From positions 1-59,111 of the forward strand of contig JAACFB010000017.1 in NCBI GenBank assembly GCA_009937615.1: 59,111 nt of DNA, given 5' to 3'. Under the pieces are notes generated by a model, which did not search any database, was not told the origin of the DNA, and was given only the letters and a program-made list of their open reading frames with translations. Below are positions 25,390-35,330 of the stretch, piece after piece; within the stretch, counting starts at the first letter, position 1, and each line of letters starts with the position of its first letter. The DNA comes from Gammaproteobacteria bacterium. GTDB lineage: Bacteria > Pseudomonadota > Gammaproteobacteria > Steroidobacterales > Woeseiaceae. Both the position numbers and the translations under genes were made by a program.

Positions 25390-27846
25390 ATGAATTCCGT
25401 AACGGAAAGCAAGCAAGACACGGGCAACCCGGGGACGGCACAGTCCACGACGGACGCCGGCATGATCAATCTGCTGCGCCGGTTTCACCACGGCGACCCC
25501 GTTGCGGCTGCAAACACAGCCATGCCTCAGGGCGAGATATTGCCGGCGCTGCTGAACCCGTACCGCGACGCGACGGCAATACGCTATCAGTACCCGCTCT
25601 ACCTGGTTCCGGTTGGCGGCGCCGCTGACGCCGATATCGCGAAACCCCTGACCGAGCACCTGGCGGCATCGCTACTCGCTTTCGCACCGGGCGACGACGA
25701 CGCACGCATCCTCAAGGACAACCTGCCCTGGATCGAGCGCTACCTTCGGCGGAAGCTTGCACGTCCTGATCCTGTGGACGCCCCGGCGCTGTTCGCGAAA
25801 GCAGCGGCAGCATTGCAGGACCACCTGGACCTGAACGAGAGCAACCAGGAAAAACTCGGCGCCAATCTCGACTCGCTCAAGGGCGCCATCGCCGAGGGCG
25901 GAAAATTCCTCGGCTATGGTCCGGACGCGCCGCTGCACCTGCTCGTGCACGCAACCCGGCATCGGGACGAGCAGCGGCGTGCGCGGCTGCGCCTGCAGGT
26001 CGACAAGCAGGTCTCCGGACTCAAGGCGCTGTTGCAGGTCGAGAATGCCAAGACCGCAGGCGCCGGCCAGGCGGGAAATATCGAAAGCAGCGTCGGTCCT
26101 GCCTCGCGTCACCTGGACGCACGCGTCCTCTCCGGAATGCTCGAAACTCGCGCCCGGGGTTCGGTGCAGATGCCGGTCGACCGGCGGGCAAGAGTCGAGC
26201 GGACGTTGAAGGAACTGGAAGCGTGGGAGGACGACCCGGTTGCGATACGGTTTGTCGGCCGGGTCGCCAATCCCTGGTTCAAAGAACAGCCAATGCTGGA
26301 GGTTGTCGACAGCAACGATCCCTGCGCGTCCGCCGCGGAGGTCTTCGAACGAGACGCCGGTCGCCTGGCAAAGCTGGTCGCCGCGCTGCGTATCGCTGAG
26401 CTGGAAATTAATGACGGTTACGACCCGGCTGTCCATGATTCCTGGTTTGCAGGTTTCGACTGGCAGGCTTTTTCCGAAGCCGAACTACAGCTCGTCACGC
26501 GCGTGTTTGCGCTGGTTTCTGCGGACCATCTCGCCGGCGACGGCTTGCCGGCATTCTCGCGGTTAATGGGGTCACGTCTGCCTGTGCACGTCATCAGCTG
26601 GGTGCGCGCTTACGACAACCCGGCCGTTAAACCCGGCGAGGGGCCATTCGACGCGTATCGGTTCGAGCTGGCCTACTTCGGTGTTGGACACCGGCAGGCC
26701 GTTGTCGCCCAGACATCTGCTGCACGCCACGAGGATTTGCTGTCCGGATTCCTCTGCGCACTTGACGGCAACCGCACCAGCCTGCACCTGATTAATCGTG
26801 GCACGCAAACTAAGACGAAGAAGCCGCTGCTCGACCCGTGGTTCGTCGCAAGCGCTGCGCTGGAAAGTCGCGCGCATCCGTTCCTGCTCGTCAATCCGGG
26901 CGCCGGTGACCACGCGGCGGAGCGCATCAGCTTCGAAGGCAACCCGCAGCCCGACCGGGACTGGCCGGTCGAAAAACTCGAGTACCGCGATCAAAACGGC
27001 GAGGTCACCAAAATGGACCTCGCGTTTACGTTTGCCGATTACGCGCTGCTGATGCCCTCGCTGCATGAACACTTTCGCATGGTCCCGAAGGGCCTGGAAG
27101 CCGGCGACCTGGTGCCCGTCGATGAATACCTGCTACTCGAGGGAGAAGTCGCCGATCGCAGCGTGCCGTGCATTTGGGGTATCGACGACCAGGGCGTGCT
27201 GATCCGACTCGTCGTCTCCCGTGCCCTGGTTTTCGCGTGCCGCGACCGATTGAATTACTGGCACACGCTGCAGGAGCTCGCGGGGATACACAATTTCTAC
27301 GTCGAAGAAGCGATAGACCGCGTCATTGAAGAGCAGCGAGCCGCGCTCGAGGCCGAGCGCGAGCAACTGCTCCGGGAACACGAACAGGAGCTGGAGGATG
27401 CACGTTCAGAGGCAGCCGGCGAGGCGATGGGACAGCTCGTTGACGTGCTGATGGGCGCTGACCTCTCGGGCATGATCAATGACGGCAGCCAGCTGGCAAC
27501 CATGCCGGCGGTCGCGCCGGCAGTCGTCGAGGCGCCGGCCGAAGCTGCTGCCGAGCCTGAAGCTGATGCTGATACTGATGCTGAAGAAGAGCTGAGTTTC
27601 GACGAGCCCTGGCTCGACACCCCAGCGTGCACCACCTGCGATGACTGCATGGGCATCAACAAGATGATGTTCGCGTACAACGACGACAAGCAGGCTATCC
27701 TTCGCGACCCGCGGGCGGGCACCTACGCCGACCTTGTGGCGGCTGCAGAAATATGCCCGGCTAAATGCATCCACCCGGGCAAACCCCTTGACCCGAACGA
27801 ACCCGGTCTCGAGGAGCTAATCGCCCGCGCCGAGCCGTTTAACTGA
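25390..27846 (+). CDS. Pseudo-PFOR C-terminal-half paralogue with a C-terminal ferredoxin domain
   Basis: 818 residues, no family name recognised directly. Residues about 360-470 align by eye with the degenerate PFOR domain VI of the 1426-residue protein in the same operon: SRLPVHVI against SGLPVKVI, VAQTSAA against VAQTSVA, ISFEGNP against ISLDGNP, WHTLQELAG against WRTLQELAG. A long charged helix, probably coiled coil, spans about 638-680. An Ala/Glu/Asp linker leads to a 4Fe-4S ferredoxin-like domain (Cys 747, 750, 753 and a Cys at 789 or 793). TPP and proximal-cluster motifs are absent. It is probably a soluble electron relay or scaffold. It follows korB by 12 nt. Confidence 0.72.
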   Translation: MNSVTESKQDTGNPGTAQSTTDAGMINLLRRFHHGDPVAAANTAMPQGEILPALLNPYRDATAIRYQYPLYLVPVGGAADADIAKPLTEHLAASLLAFAPGDDDARILKDNLPWIERYLRRKLARPDPVDAPALFAKAAAALQDHLDLNESNQEKLGANLDSLKGAIAEGGKFLGYGPDAPLHLLVHATRHRDEQRRARLRLQVDKQVSGLKALLQVENAKTAGAGQAGNIESSVGPASRHLDARVLSGMLETRARGSVQMPVDRRARVERTLKELEAWEDDPVAIRFVGRVANPWFKEQPMLEVVDSNDPCASAAEVFERDAGRLAKLVAALRIAELEINDGYDPAVHDSWFAGFDWQAFSEAELQLVTRVFALVSADHLAGDGLPAFSRLMGSRLPVHVISWVRAYDNPAVKPGEGPFDAYRFELAYFGVGHRQAVVAQTSAARHEDLLSGFLCALDGNRTSLHLINRGTQTKTKKPLLDPWFVASAALESRAHPFLLVNPGAGDHAAERISFEGNPQPDRDWPVEKLEYRDQNGEVTKMDLAFTFADYALLMPSLHEHFRMVPKGLEAGDLVPVDEYLLLEGEVADRSVPCIWGIDDQGVLIRLVVSRALVFACRDRLNYWHTLQELAGIHNFYVEEAIDRVIEEQRAALEAEREQLLREHEQELEDARSEAAGEAMGQLVDVLMGADLSGMINDGSQLATMPAVAPAVVEAPAEAAAEPEADADTDAEEELSFDEPWLDTPACTTCDDCMGINKMMFAYNDDKQAILRDPRAGTYADLVAAAEICPAKCIHPGKPLDPNEPGLEELIARAEPFN

Positions 27847-28688
27847 TGAACAACCTGCTGACAGCGCCGGCAATCATGACGGGCATCGGCCTGTTTTTCG
27901 GCGCCGTGCTGGCGATAGCGGGACGTTTCCTCAAAGTGGACGAAGACCCGCGCATCGAAGCAACGAACGCAATGCTGCCGGGGACGAACTGCGGTGCCTG
28001 TGGACAGCCGGGTTGCCTGCCGTTCGCAGAGAAACTGGTGTCCGGAGAGGTTGAACCCGGCCAATGCACGGTTAGCACAGACGATGACATCGAACGGATT
28101 GCCGAGTATCTCGAGGTCGATGCCGGCCGGCAGGAGAAACTGGTTGCGCGGCTACGCTGCGGCGGCGGCCACCTGCAGGCGAACCAGATCGCCGAGTACC
28201 GAGGCTTCGAAGGCTGCCGCGCCGCGGCCGTGGTGTCCGGCGGCGGCAAAGGCTGTGCCTGGGGTTGCCTCGGACTCGCGGACTGCGAGGCTGCCTGCAC
28301 GTTTGACGCCATTCATATGAATACCAACGGACTGCCGCAGGTCGACACGGAAAAATGCCGTGCCTGCCCGGACTGCGTCGCGGCCTGTCCCCGGGATCTG
28401 TTCGAACTCGTGCCGCTGAGCCAGAAGCTCTACGTGCAGTGCAATATTCCACTGGCTGGCGCCGCGGCGACGCAGCTCTGTGCCGTCGCCTGCGATGCCT
28501 GCGGCAAGTGCGTCGCAGACGCGGCACCCGGCCTGATACGCATGGAAGACAACCTGCCGGTCATCGACTATTCCGCCGGCGGCCCTGCCCGGCCCGAGGC
28601 CGTATTCCGCTGCGCCACGCGATCGATCGTCTGGCTCGAGCGGGAACAGTTTCAGGACCAGGAAGCCAGACACGCGGGGACAGGGTGA
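27846..28688 (+). CDS. rnfB: RnfB, ferredoxin-accepting iron-sulfur subunit
   Basis: A 280-residue RnfB. The N-terminal membrane helix (TGIGLFFGAVLAIAGRF) is followed by the four-Cys cluster domain (NCGACGQPGC and GQC). Further on lie ferredoxin-like Cys groups (CAWGCLGLADCEAAC, CRACPDCVAACP and CDACGKC). In Rnf, RnfB takes electrons from ferredoxin at the cytoplasmic side of the membrane. The ATG shares a base with the stop of the preceding gene (TGATG). Here rnfB is separated from rnfC by the large pseudo-PFOR gene, which is unusual. Confidence 0.94.
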   Translation: MNNLLTAPAIMTGIGLFFGAVLAIAGRFLKVDEDPRIEATNAMLPGTNCGACGQPGCLPFAEKLVSGEVEPGQCTVSTDDDIERIAEYLEVDAGRQEKLVARLRCGGGHLQANQIAEYRGFEGCRAAAVVSGGGKGCAWGCLGLADCEAACTFDAIHMNTNGLPQVDTEKCRACPDCVAACPRDLFELVPLSQKLYVQCNIPLAGAAATQLCAVACDACGKCVADAAPGLIRMEDNLPVIDYSAGGPARPEAVFRCATRSIVWLEREQFQDQEARHAGTG

Positions 28689-31600
28689 TGCCCGGCCTGC
28701 GCAACGCCGCCATTCGCTGGTACCGCAAGGCGTTCGGCGCGCCGGCCGGATCCGACATCCGTGATGAGGGCTTCGATACCGTGCTGGACGGCAACAGCGC
28801 AGTCGCGTTTGCCGAGGCCGGCATCGCCAGCCATGAGGTGAAGGACGCCGAGGGCCCGCGCGGCACGGTCGCGGCGGCGACCGGCCTCGCATTGACCGGC
28901 AATCGCGCAACCGCTTTCCTGTCCGGTCAGGACATTGCCGCCGCACAGGATCTGTTGATTTCGGCAGCCGGCAAACACGCACCGCTTGTTTTGCACCTCG
29001 GCGCGCAGGCGGCCGCGGCGCATGGCAGTGCGCTCGGCAGCGCCCACGATACGGTGCACCTGGGCGCGGACACGGGTGTATTCATAGTATTTGCGGCCAA
29101 TGTGCAGCAGGCGGCCGACTTCACCGTCATTGCCCGGCGCGTCGCCGAGGAAGCGCTGGTGCCGGGCATCGTCGTCATGGACGCGGAGCAAACAGCGCTT
29201 GCCGCGCAGGATGTTCGTTTGCTGTCGCCCGCTCAGCTAAACGGATTGGTCGGCTCGTCGCGGGACCGGATCGAGACGCCGACCGCGGCGCAAAGGCTCT
29301 TGTTCGGCGAGACGCGGCAGCGGCTGCCGGCCTGGCACGACCTGGACGAACCCGTTCTTATCGGGGCACTGTTCGATAAAGACAGTTTTGCTCTCGGAGC
29401 TTACGCAAGGGCGCCGTTCTTCGACGCCTTTGTCGACGAGTCGCTGGCGACCGCTTTCGAGCAGTTCGAGCGCAAGACCGGCAGGCGCCACGAGCGCGTT
29501 TCCCGCTACCGGCTGGACGATGCGAAAACCGTACTCGTGGCACAGGGCGCCGCGATCGAAACAGCGCGTGTCGCGGCGGATTGCCTGCGCCGGCAGCACA
29601 AGATCCGGGCCGGCGTCCTCGGGATACACGTACTGCGACCTTTCCCGGGCGCGGCAATTGCCGAGGCCCTCGAGGGACACGACAGCGCATTTGTCTTCGA
29701 ACGCGTGGCGGCACCGTTGGGCGGCAAACCACCCTTGACGCGCGAAGTCGAGGCCAGCCTCGATCGCGATCATGCCAGCCGCTACCCGGAGTGCAGCCCG
29801 GTGATGTACGGCATCGGCGGTTTGCCGCTGCGCGTTGCCGACATCGTTGAACTGTGCTCGAATGCCGACCCCCACCCGGCGCTGCCGTTGTTCCTTGGGC
29901 TGACATTCGACGACACCTCGGGCGAACAACCCAAACGCGAAGTGATGCTCGACGCGCTGCGGCGGGCTTACCCGGATGCTGCCCGGCGCGGCATCCGGGC
30001 AAAAACGGATGCGCCCGTTTACCGCCAGGACAAGGCGCTGACGATAGCGATACACCGAAGCAACCGTTGCGGCGACACGCTTGCCGTGGAGACCGGTACG
30101 CTGCTCCGCTCGCTCGAGGGCGGACGCATCCGGAGCCGGCCGGCCGTCACCTGGGAGCCAGGTTCCGGCAAGCGGGTCGACTGGCTCATCCACGGTGACG
30201 ACGCGCTGCAGGATCCCGGCGACGGGCTGGTTGCCGACGTCACACTGGACGTGCCGACGGGCACCTACCGGGTCGAACGCGAACCGAAGGTATTCCGCAT
30301 CGACGCCGACAGGGGAAGCGACACCTACCCGGACACGCTGCTGGGCGGACTGTTCGGCGTGCTGACCTCGACGGGCCTCCTTGACGCGAAGGCCCGCCGT
30401 CTTGTCGCCGTGCGGCGGGCCTCGCTGGACGACCGCCCGGAGACCGACGGCGAAACGCTCACGGCCGCCTTTCAGTCAGGTTTTGAACAGGTTGCCGAAC
30501 AAGAGGTCCCGGCAGTTGACAGTATTGAGCATTGGGATGGCGAGGCGCCGGCCTCGGTGCGCCACCTCGCACGCGATGACAACCACTTCGCCAGCCTGCC
30601 GCGGTTCTGGGATCAGGCCGGCGTACTTTACCGTGACCACATGGCGGCTCGCCTGAGCGCTGACCCTTACCTGGCCACCGGCACTATGCCGCCACTCAGC
30701 TCGACGTTCAGCGACCTGAGCGACAGCCGCACGACCCTGCCGGTTTTCGACCCGGCCGCCTGCACCGGGTGCGGCCTGTGCTGGACGCACTGCCCGGACA
30801 GCGCGATTGGCGTCGTGGCGGCGGCGCCGGCTGCGCTCATCGATGCGGGCATCCGCAAGACCGGCGCGGAAGCCGTGCGCCAGGTCGCGTCCAAACTTGC
30901 GTCGCGGATGATCGCCGCCAACAGGAAGGCCGAGGCTCCGGCGCCGACATTTGGCGCAATGCTTAGCGACTCATTTTCGTGGCTTATCGAAAAAGCGCCG
31001 TTGCCCGAGGACCGCAAACAGGCGATCGAGGATGGCGTCGGGCGCATTCGCGAGGCATTCGGCGAGCTGCCGGTTGCCGTCACCCGGCCATTTTTCCAGG
31101 ATGCCGAAGCGCACAAGAAAGACAGTGCACAGCTGCTGTCGCTGGTGATCAATCCGGACGCCTGCAAAGCCTGCGGTATTTGCGTCAAAATCTGCGAGCC
31201 GGCTGCGCTCGAAACACAACCGCAGGACCCCGCGACACTAAAACGGGCGCGCGAACTCTGGTCGATCTGGACCGCAACGCCCGATACGCCCGCCGAAACC
31301 CTGGAAAGGGTCGCCCGGAACCCGGACTTCGGCCCGATGGCTGCAATCTTGCTGTCTCGCTACTGCCAGTTTGCGCTGGCCGGCGGAGACGCAGCTGAAG
31401 CCGGTTCGGGCGAGAAGATGGCGGTCAGGCTGGCATTGTCCGCAACCGAGTTCCACCAGCAGCCGGTTGTGCAGCGCTTCGCGAAGGACCTGCATGAAGC
31501 GGGCGAGGCTTTGTCCACGCTTGTCAGGGAGACCCTCTCTGGCACGCTGGCCGTCGAGGACCTCGACGCGGTTACCGAGAGCCTGAAGCGCACGACCAGC

Positions 31601-32968
31601 CCGCGCGTCGACCTGCAAACACTGGCCGAGGCGGCCTCGGGAGCGTCGGCGGACCATTCCATCGATACCCGCTACGTCCTGCGGCTGATCGACCTGTCGA
31701 ACCGGATCGAGTCCGCTCACCACCGTCTCGTCAAGGGCGAACACGGCCTCGGTCGCGCACGCTATGGACTCGCGATCGCGGGCGGCAGCACGGCGTCCTG
31801 GGCCGGCGCGTTCCCGCACAACCCGTTCCAGGCGCCGGTGCTGATCGACATGAGTGGCGACGCCGCGCAACTGGCTGCCGGCCTCATCGAGGGCCAGCTG
31901 GAAGAAACGAAAGAGCTTATACGTCTGCTGCGGCTTGCCCGTCTCGAAGTCGATCGCCCCAATGGCCTCGACTGGAAGCGCGAAGCGCTTTCGAACCTGC
32001 GCTGGCAGGACATGAGCGAAGAAGAGTTCAAAATCTGTCCGCCACTGCTGCTGATCGGCAGCGACGAGATGCTGGTCGGCAGAGGGCTGAGCCAGCTGAT
32101 CTGGCTGCTGAACTCCGGTCTGCCGGTCAAAGTGATTGTGCTCAGCGCGCTCGACTTCGACCTGATCGACCCGGCCGCGAACAACCCCAGGGCCGGCCTG
32201 GGCCTGCTCGCCGTGGCGAATCGAAGTGCTTTCGTTGCACAGACCTCGGTAGCCCATCCGACCCACTTTGTCGAGAGCATGCTCGAGGCGCTCGGCTACA
32301 ACGGCCCCGCCCTGCTGCAGGTTTACGCGCCGAGCCCGGCGCGGCACGGCTTTGGGACAGAGCAGACCCTCGAACAGGCAGAGCTTGCCGTCGCGAGCCG
32401 CGCGCTACCCTTGTTCCGTTACGACCCGACGGCGGATGGCGTATTCGGTGCCCGGATCAGCCTCGATGGAAACCCGCAAGGCAGGGAGGCAATGGTCGCC
32501 ACTGCGGATGGAGACCAACGGCTGACGCCGGCGGACTGGGCCCTGCGACAGGATCGCTTCAGTGCCTGTTTCCCGCCGCTGGCCGATGACGCGCAAGCGC
32601 CGGTCCCGTTGCACGAGTGGCTGATGCTGGACAGCAAAGCCCGCTCAGGCAAGACACCTTACATCGTGAACGGCGGCGGTGAAGACGCGCGGCGTTATGC
32701 GGTCGCGCCCGCCGTCACCCGGATGGCCGACGAGCGTTTGCAAGCGTGGCGAACCCTGCAGGAACTCGCCGGCCTCGTCACCCCGTTCACGGAGCGGCTC
32801 GAGCAGGAAATTCGCAGCGAGGTCGCCGCCGAGCACCAGGCGGAACTCGATGCGCTGAAGCGCGCCTCAGCCGCAGAAATTCTCGAGATACAGAAGCAGA
32901 CGCAGGCCGAAATCGCTGGCAAGATCCGCAGCCGCTTGTTGGAACTGGCGTCGCGGAAGCGGGACTGA
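28688..32968 (+). CDS. Degenerate pyruvate:ferredoxin oxidoreductase homologue (pseudo-PFOR)
   Basis: 1426 residues, PFOR-like in length plus a tail. Roughly: domain I-like 30-200, domain II-like 275-400 (VLVAQGAAIETA, LRPFPGAAI), gamma/III-like 450-580, ferredoxin domain V with two 4Fe-4S motifs (Cys 692, 695, 698, 702 and 826, 829, 832, 836), degenerate domain VI about 1020-1220, and a charged helical tail from 1370. The TPP motif GDG is replaced by GSD (about 1124-1126), the proximal-cluster CxxCG is absent, and the usual Cys after YAP is Ser (YAPS). It probably transfers electrons rather than catalysing decarboxylation. The ATG shares a base with the rnfB stop. Confidence 0.82.
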   Translation: MPGLRNAAIRWYRKAFGAPAGSDIRDEGFDTVLDGNSAVAFAEAGIASHEVKDAEGPRGTVAAATGLALTGNRATAFLSGQDIAAAQDLLISAAGKHAPLVLHLGAQAAAAHGSALGSAHDTVHLGADTGVFIVFAANVQQAADFTVIARRVAEEALVPGIVVMDAEQTALAAQDVRLLSPAQLNGLVGSSRDRIETPTAAQRLLFGETRQRLPAWHDLDEPVLIGALFDKDSFALGAYARAPFFDAFVDESLATAFEQFERKTGRRHERVSRYRLDDAKTVLVAQGAAIETARVAADCLRRQHKIRAGVLGIHVLRPFPGAAIAEALEGHDSAFVFERVAAPLGGKPPLTREVEASLDRDHASRYPECSPVMYGIGGLPLRVADIVELCSNADPHPALPLFLGLTFDDTSGEQPKREVMLDALRRAYPDAARRGIRAKTDAPVYRQDKALTIAIHRSNRCGDTLAVETGTLLRSLEGGRIRSRPAVTWEPGSGKRVDWLIHGDDALQDPGDGLVADVTLDVPTGTYRVEREPKVFRIDADRGSDTYPDTLLGGLFGVLTSTGLLDAKARRLVAVRRASLDDRPETDGETLTAAFQSGFEQVAEQEVPAVDSIEHWDGEAPASVRHLARDDNHFASLPRFWDQAGVLYRDHMAARLSADPYLATGTMPPLSSTFSDLSDSRTTLPVFDPAACTGCGLCWTHCPDSAIGVVAAAPAALIDAGIRKTGAEAVRQVASKLASRMIAANRKAEAPAPTFGAMLSDSFSWLIEKAPLPEDRKQAIEDGVGRIREAFGELPVAVTRPFFQDAEAHKKDSAQLLSLVINPDACKACGICVKICEPAALETQPQDPATLKRARELWSIWTATPDTPAETLERVARNPDFGPMAAILLSRYCQFALAGGDAAEAGSGEKMAVRLALSATEFHQQPVVQRFAKDLHEAGEALSTLVRETLSGTLAVEDLDAVTESLKRTTSPRVDLQTLAEAASGASADHSIDTRYVLRLIDLSNRIESAHHRLVKGEHGLGRARYGLAIAGGSTASWAGAFPHNPFQAPVLIDMSGDAAQLAAGLIEGQLEETKELIRLLRLARLEVDRPNGLDWKREALSNLRWQDMSEEEFKICPPLLLIGSDEMLVGRGLSQLIWLLNSGLPVKVIVLSALDFDLIDPAANNPRAGLGLLAVANRSAFVAQTSVAHPTHFVESMLEALGYNGPALLQVYAPSPARHGFGTEQTLEQAELAVASRALPLFRYDPTADGVFGARISLDGNPQGREAMVATADGDQRLTPADWALRQDRFSACFPPLADDAQAPVPLHEWLMLDSKARSGKTPYIVNGGGEDARRYAVAPAVTRMADERLQAWRTLQELAGLVTPFTERLEQEIRSEVAAEHQAELDALKRASAAEILEIQKQTQAEIAGKIRSRLLELASRKRD

Positions 32969-32970
32969 GC

Positions 32971-34314
32971 ATGTTCAAGGGTTTCCGTCGTCTGCGCCGC
33001 AACTTCGAACACGGGGTCCATCCGGCACACCATAAAGAGCAGACCGAGGACCTGCCCATCCAGCGCGTGCCCTTCGTGAAAGACTACGTCATGCCGCTGG
33101 GCCAGCACATCGGCGTTCCCGCCCGGCCGGTCGTCGAGGCCGGGGAGCGTGTCCGCCGCGGTCAGTTGATAGCGACGCCCGGTGGCTTTGTGTCGACGGC
33201 CCTGCATAGCCCGGTTACCGGTACGATTCGCGAGATCGGCGACTTCCGGGGCGTCGACGGCCGCTTCGCGCCCGCGATCGCCATTGAAGCCGATGCATTC
33301 GCAACGCAGCAGGTAGACATGGAGGCTGCGCCGGACTGGCAGTCGATGTCGCTCAACGAGTTCATCGAAGCGGTGCAGATGGCGGGCATCGTCGGCATGG
33401 GCGGCGCGGCATTTCCTTCCCATGTGAAGCTGTCGGTGCCGGACGGCGTCAGGATACGGCAGCTTCTTATCAACGGCGCCGAGTGCGAGCCTTTCCTGAC
33501 AAACGATCACCGGCTGATGGTCGAGCGGCCCGGGGCGCTGCTCGACGGCGCCGAAATCATGCGCCGGAAGTTGGACGCCGAAGAGGTCATTATCGGCATC
33601 GAGGCCAACAAACCGGACGCGATCGAGATCATCGGCCAGCATGTCCGGCCGGACCAGCCAGTGCGCGTCGTGCCCCTGAAGGTCAAATACCCGCAGGGCG
33701 CAGAGAAAATGATGATCAAGAGCGTCTTCGGCAAGGAAGTTCCCGCGGGGCAGCTGCCTCGCGACGTGGGCGTCAACGTCAACAACGTCGGCACGATTGT
33801 CGCCATCGCGGACTACTTCCTGCGCGGCATGCCGCTGATCGAGCGGATCGTGACCGTGGCAGGACCGGGCGTCACCTACCCGGCCAACCTGGTGGTGCCG
33901 CTCGGAACACCGGTGCGCGAGGTTGTCCGTTTCTGCGGCGGACTGAGGCCAGGCAGCCGTGAAATCATCATGGGCGGACCGATGATGGGCAGGCCGATCG
34001 CCAGCCTCGATGTGCCGGTGCTCAAGGGTTGCTCCGGCGTTCTCGTGTTTACCGAAGAGCAGACGTCGGGCCGCACGGAGTATCCCTGCATCCGCTGCGG
34101 GCGCTGTCTCGAAGCCTGTCCGTATTTCCTCAACCCGTCCCGGCTTGCTCGCCTTTCCAAGGCCCGCATGTTCGACGAAATGAAAGCGCATCACGTCTTT
34201 GACTGCGTCGAGTGCGGTTGCTGCACGTTTGCCTGCCCATCCAATATTCCCATCGTGCAGCTCATTCGCACGGCGAAGGACGACCTGGTTCACCGCAAGG
34301 AGTCCGAGGCGTGA
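32971..34314 (+). CDS. rnfC: RnfC, NADH-side iron-sulfur subunit
   Basis: 447 residues. The N-terminal HPAHHKEQT region, GMGGAAFPSHVKL (the NADH/FMN-binding fold signature), INGAECEPFLTNDHR and NNVGT are typical. Two 4Fe-4S motifs follow, CIRCGRCLEACP and CVECGCCTFACP. RnfC exchanges electrons with NAD(H) in standard Rnf. The ATG is two bases after the stop of the pseudo-PFOR gene, and its own stop overlaps rnfD. It is intact and of normal length without the long Ala-rich C-terminal repeats seen in enterobacterial RnfC. Confidence 0.96.
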   Translation: MFKGFRRLRRNFEHGVHPAHHKEQTEDLPIQRVPFVKDYVMPLGQHIGVPARPVVEAGERVRRGQLIATPGGFVSTALHSPVTGTIREIGDFRGVDGRFAPAIAIEADAFATQQVDMEAAPDWQSMSLNEFIEAVQMAGIVGMGGAAFPSHVKLSVPDGVRIRQLLINGAECEPFLTNDHRLMVERPGALLDGAEIMRRKLDAEEVIIGIEANKPDAIEIIGQHVRPDQPVRVVPLKVKYPQGAEKMMIKSVFGKEVPAGQLPRDVGVNVNNVGTIVAIADYFLRGMPLIERIVTVAGPGVTYPANLVVPLGTPVREVVRFCGGLRPGSREIIMGGPMMGRPIASLDVPVLKGCSGVLVFTEEQTSGRTEYPCIRCGRCLEACPYFLNPSRLARLSKARMFDEMKAHHVFDCVECGCCTFACPSNIPIVQLIRTAKDDLVHRKESEA

Positions 34315-35330
34315 AGAAAGAGGATCCGGATCTCCTGCTGTTTCATGCGCCGTTGCTGCGCCAGGACATGACCACGCCGAAGGCGATGCGCGACGTACTG
34401 TATGCCCTGCTGCCGGCAACGGGCGCGTCTCTATGGTTTTTCGGGCTAAGCGCCATCCTGGTAATCGGCGCGTGCATCGCCGGCGCGGTGCTCGCGGAGT
34501 GGTTGTTTGCGGGCCGGGAGGCTCGCGGCCGGTCCTTGCTCGACGCCAGCGGCACCCTGACCGGGCTTTTGCTCGGCCTCACCCTGCCTCCGGGCCTGCC
34601 GATGTGGATGGCCTTTCTTGGCGGATTTGTCGGCATCAGCCTGGGCAAGGTCATCTGGGGCGGCCTCGGTCACAACTTGTTCAACCCGGCGCTGCTCGGT
34701 CGCGCATTCCTGCTGGCAACGTTTCCCATCGCCATGACGACCTGGGTGCCGGCAGTGGCCACGGGCGGATTTTTCGACGTGTACCCGGGCAATCTCGCCC
34801 TGCCGTTCATGCAGGTGCAGGTGGATGGCGTCACCGCCGCAACGCCGCTCGGCATGCTGAAGTTCGATCAGGAGGTGACCCCGCTCGCCAACCTCGCGTT
34901 CGGCAAAGTCAGCGGCTCGCTCGGCGAGACCAGCGGTCTCCTGCTGCTGCTCGGCGGGGTCTATCTGTGGCTCAAGCGGGACCTGGACTGGCGCATACCG
35001 GTCAGCATCCTGCTAACCGTCATGATCTTCTCCGCCGTCTTGGGTCTCTTCGATGCCGCGCGTTTCCCGACTCCGCTGTTTTCGGTGTTCTCGGGAGGCC
35101 TGTTGCTCGGAGCCATCTACATGGCGACCGACCCGGTGACCTCGCCGGTCACGCCGCGCGGAGCCTGGATATTCGGCATCGGCGTTGGCGTCATCGTGAT
35201 GCTGATCCGCGTCTTCGGCGGACTTCCCGAGGGTGTGATGTACGCGATCCTGCTCATGAACGCGGCAACGCCGTTGATCGACCGCTACACGCAGCCCCGC
35301 GTGTTCGGCCGGGGGGTCGAATCCGAATGA
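34311..35330 (+). CDS. rnfD: RnfD, flavin-carrying membrane subunit
   Basis: 339 residues, about nine membrane segments. KAMRDVLYALLPA opens the membrane domain; GHNLFNPALLGRAFL and DPVTSPVTPRG are RnfD/NqrB landmarks. DGVTAATPLG contains the Thr expected to carry covalent FMN. The start is GTG at 34311, overlapping the rnfC stop (GTGA); the N-terminus VKKEDPDLLL is soluble. No ApbE flavin transferase is encoded in this window, so it must come from elsewhere in the genome. Confidence 0.94.
   Translation: MKKEDPDLLLFHAPLLRQDMTTPKAMRDVLYALLPATGASLWFFGLSAILVIGACIAGAVLAEWLFAGREARGRSLLDASGTLTGLLLGLTLPPGLPMWMAFLGGFVGISLGKVIWGGLGHNLFNPALLGRAFLLATFPIAMTTWVPAVATGGFFDVYPGNLALPFMQVQVDGVTAATPLGMLKFDQEVTPLANLAFGKVSGSLGETSGLLLLLGGVYLWLKRDLDWRIPVSILLTVMIFSAVLGLFDAARFPTPLFSVFSGGLLLGAIYMATDPVTSPVTPRGAWIFGIGVGVIVMLIRVFGGLPEGVMYAILLMNAATPLIDRYTQPRVFGRGVESE

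Noticed and set aside
32695..34419. A 574-codon minus-strand frame opposite rnfC
   Set aside because: Composition is that of a high-GC antisense shadow; RnfC on the other strand is fully supported by motifs.
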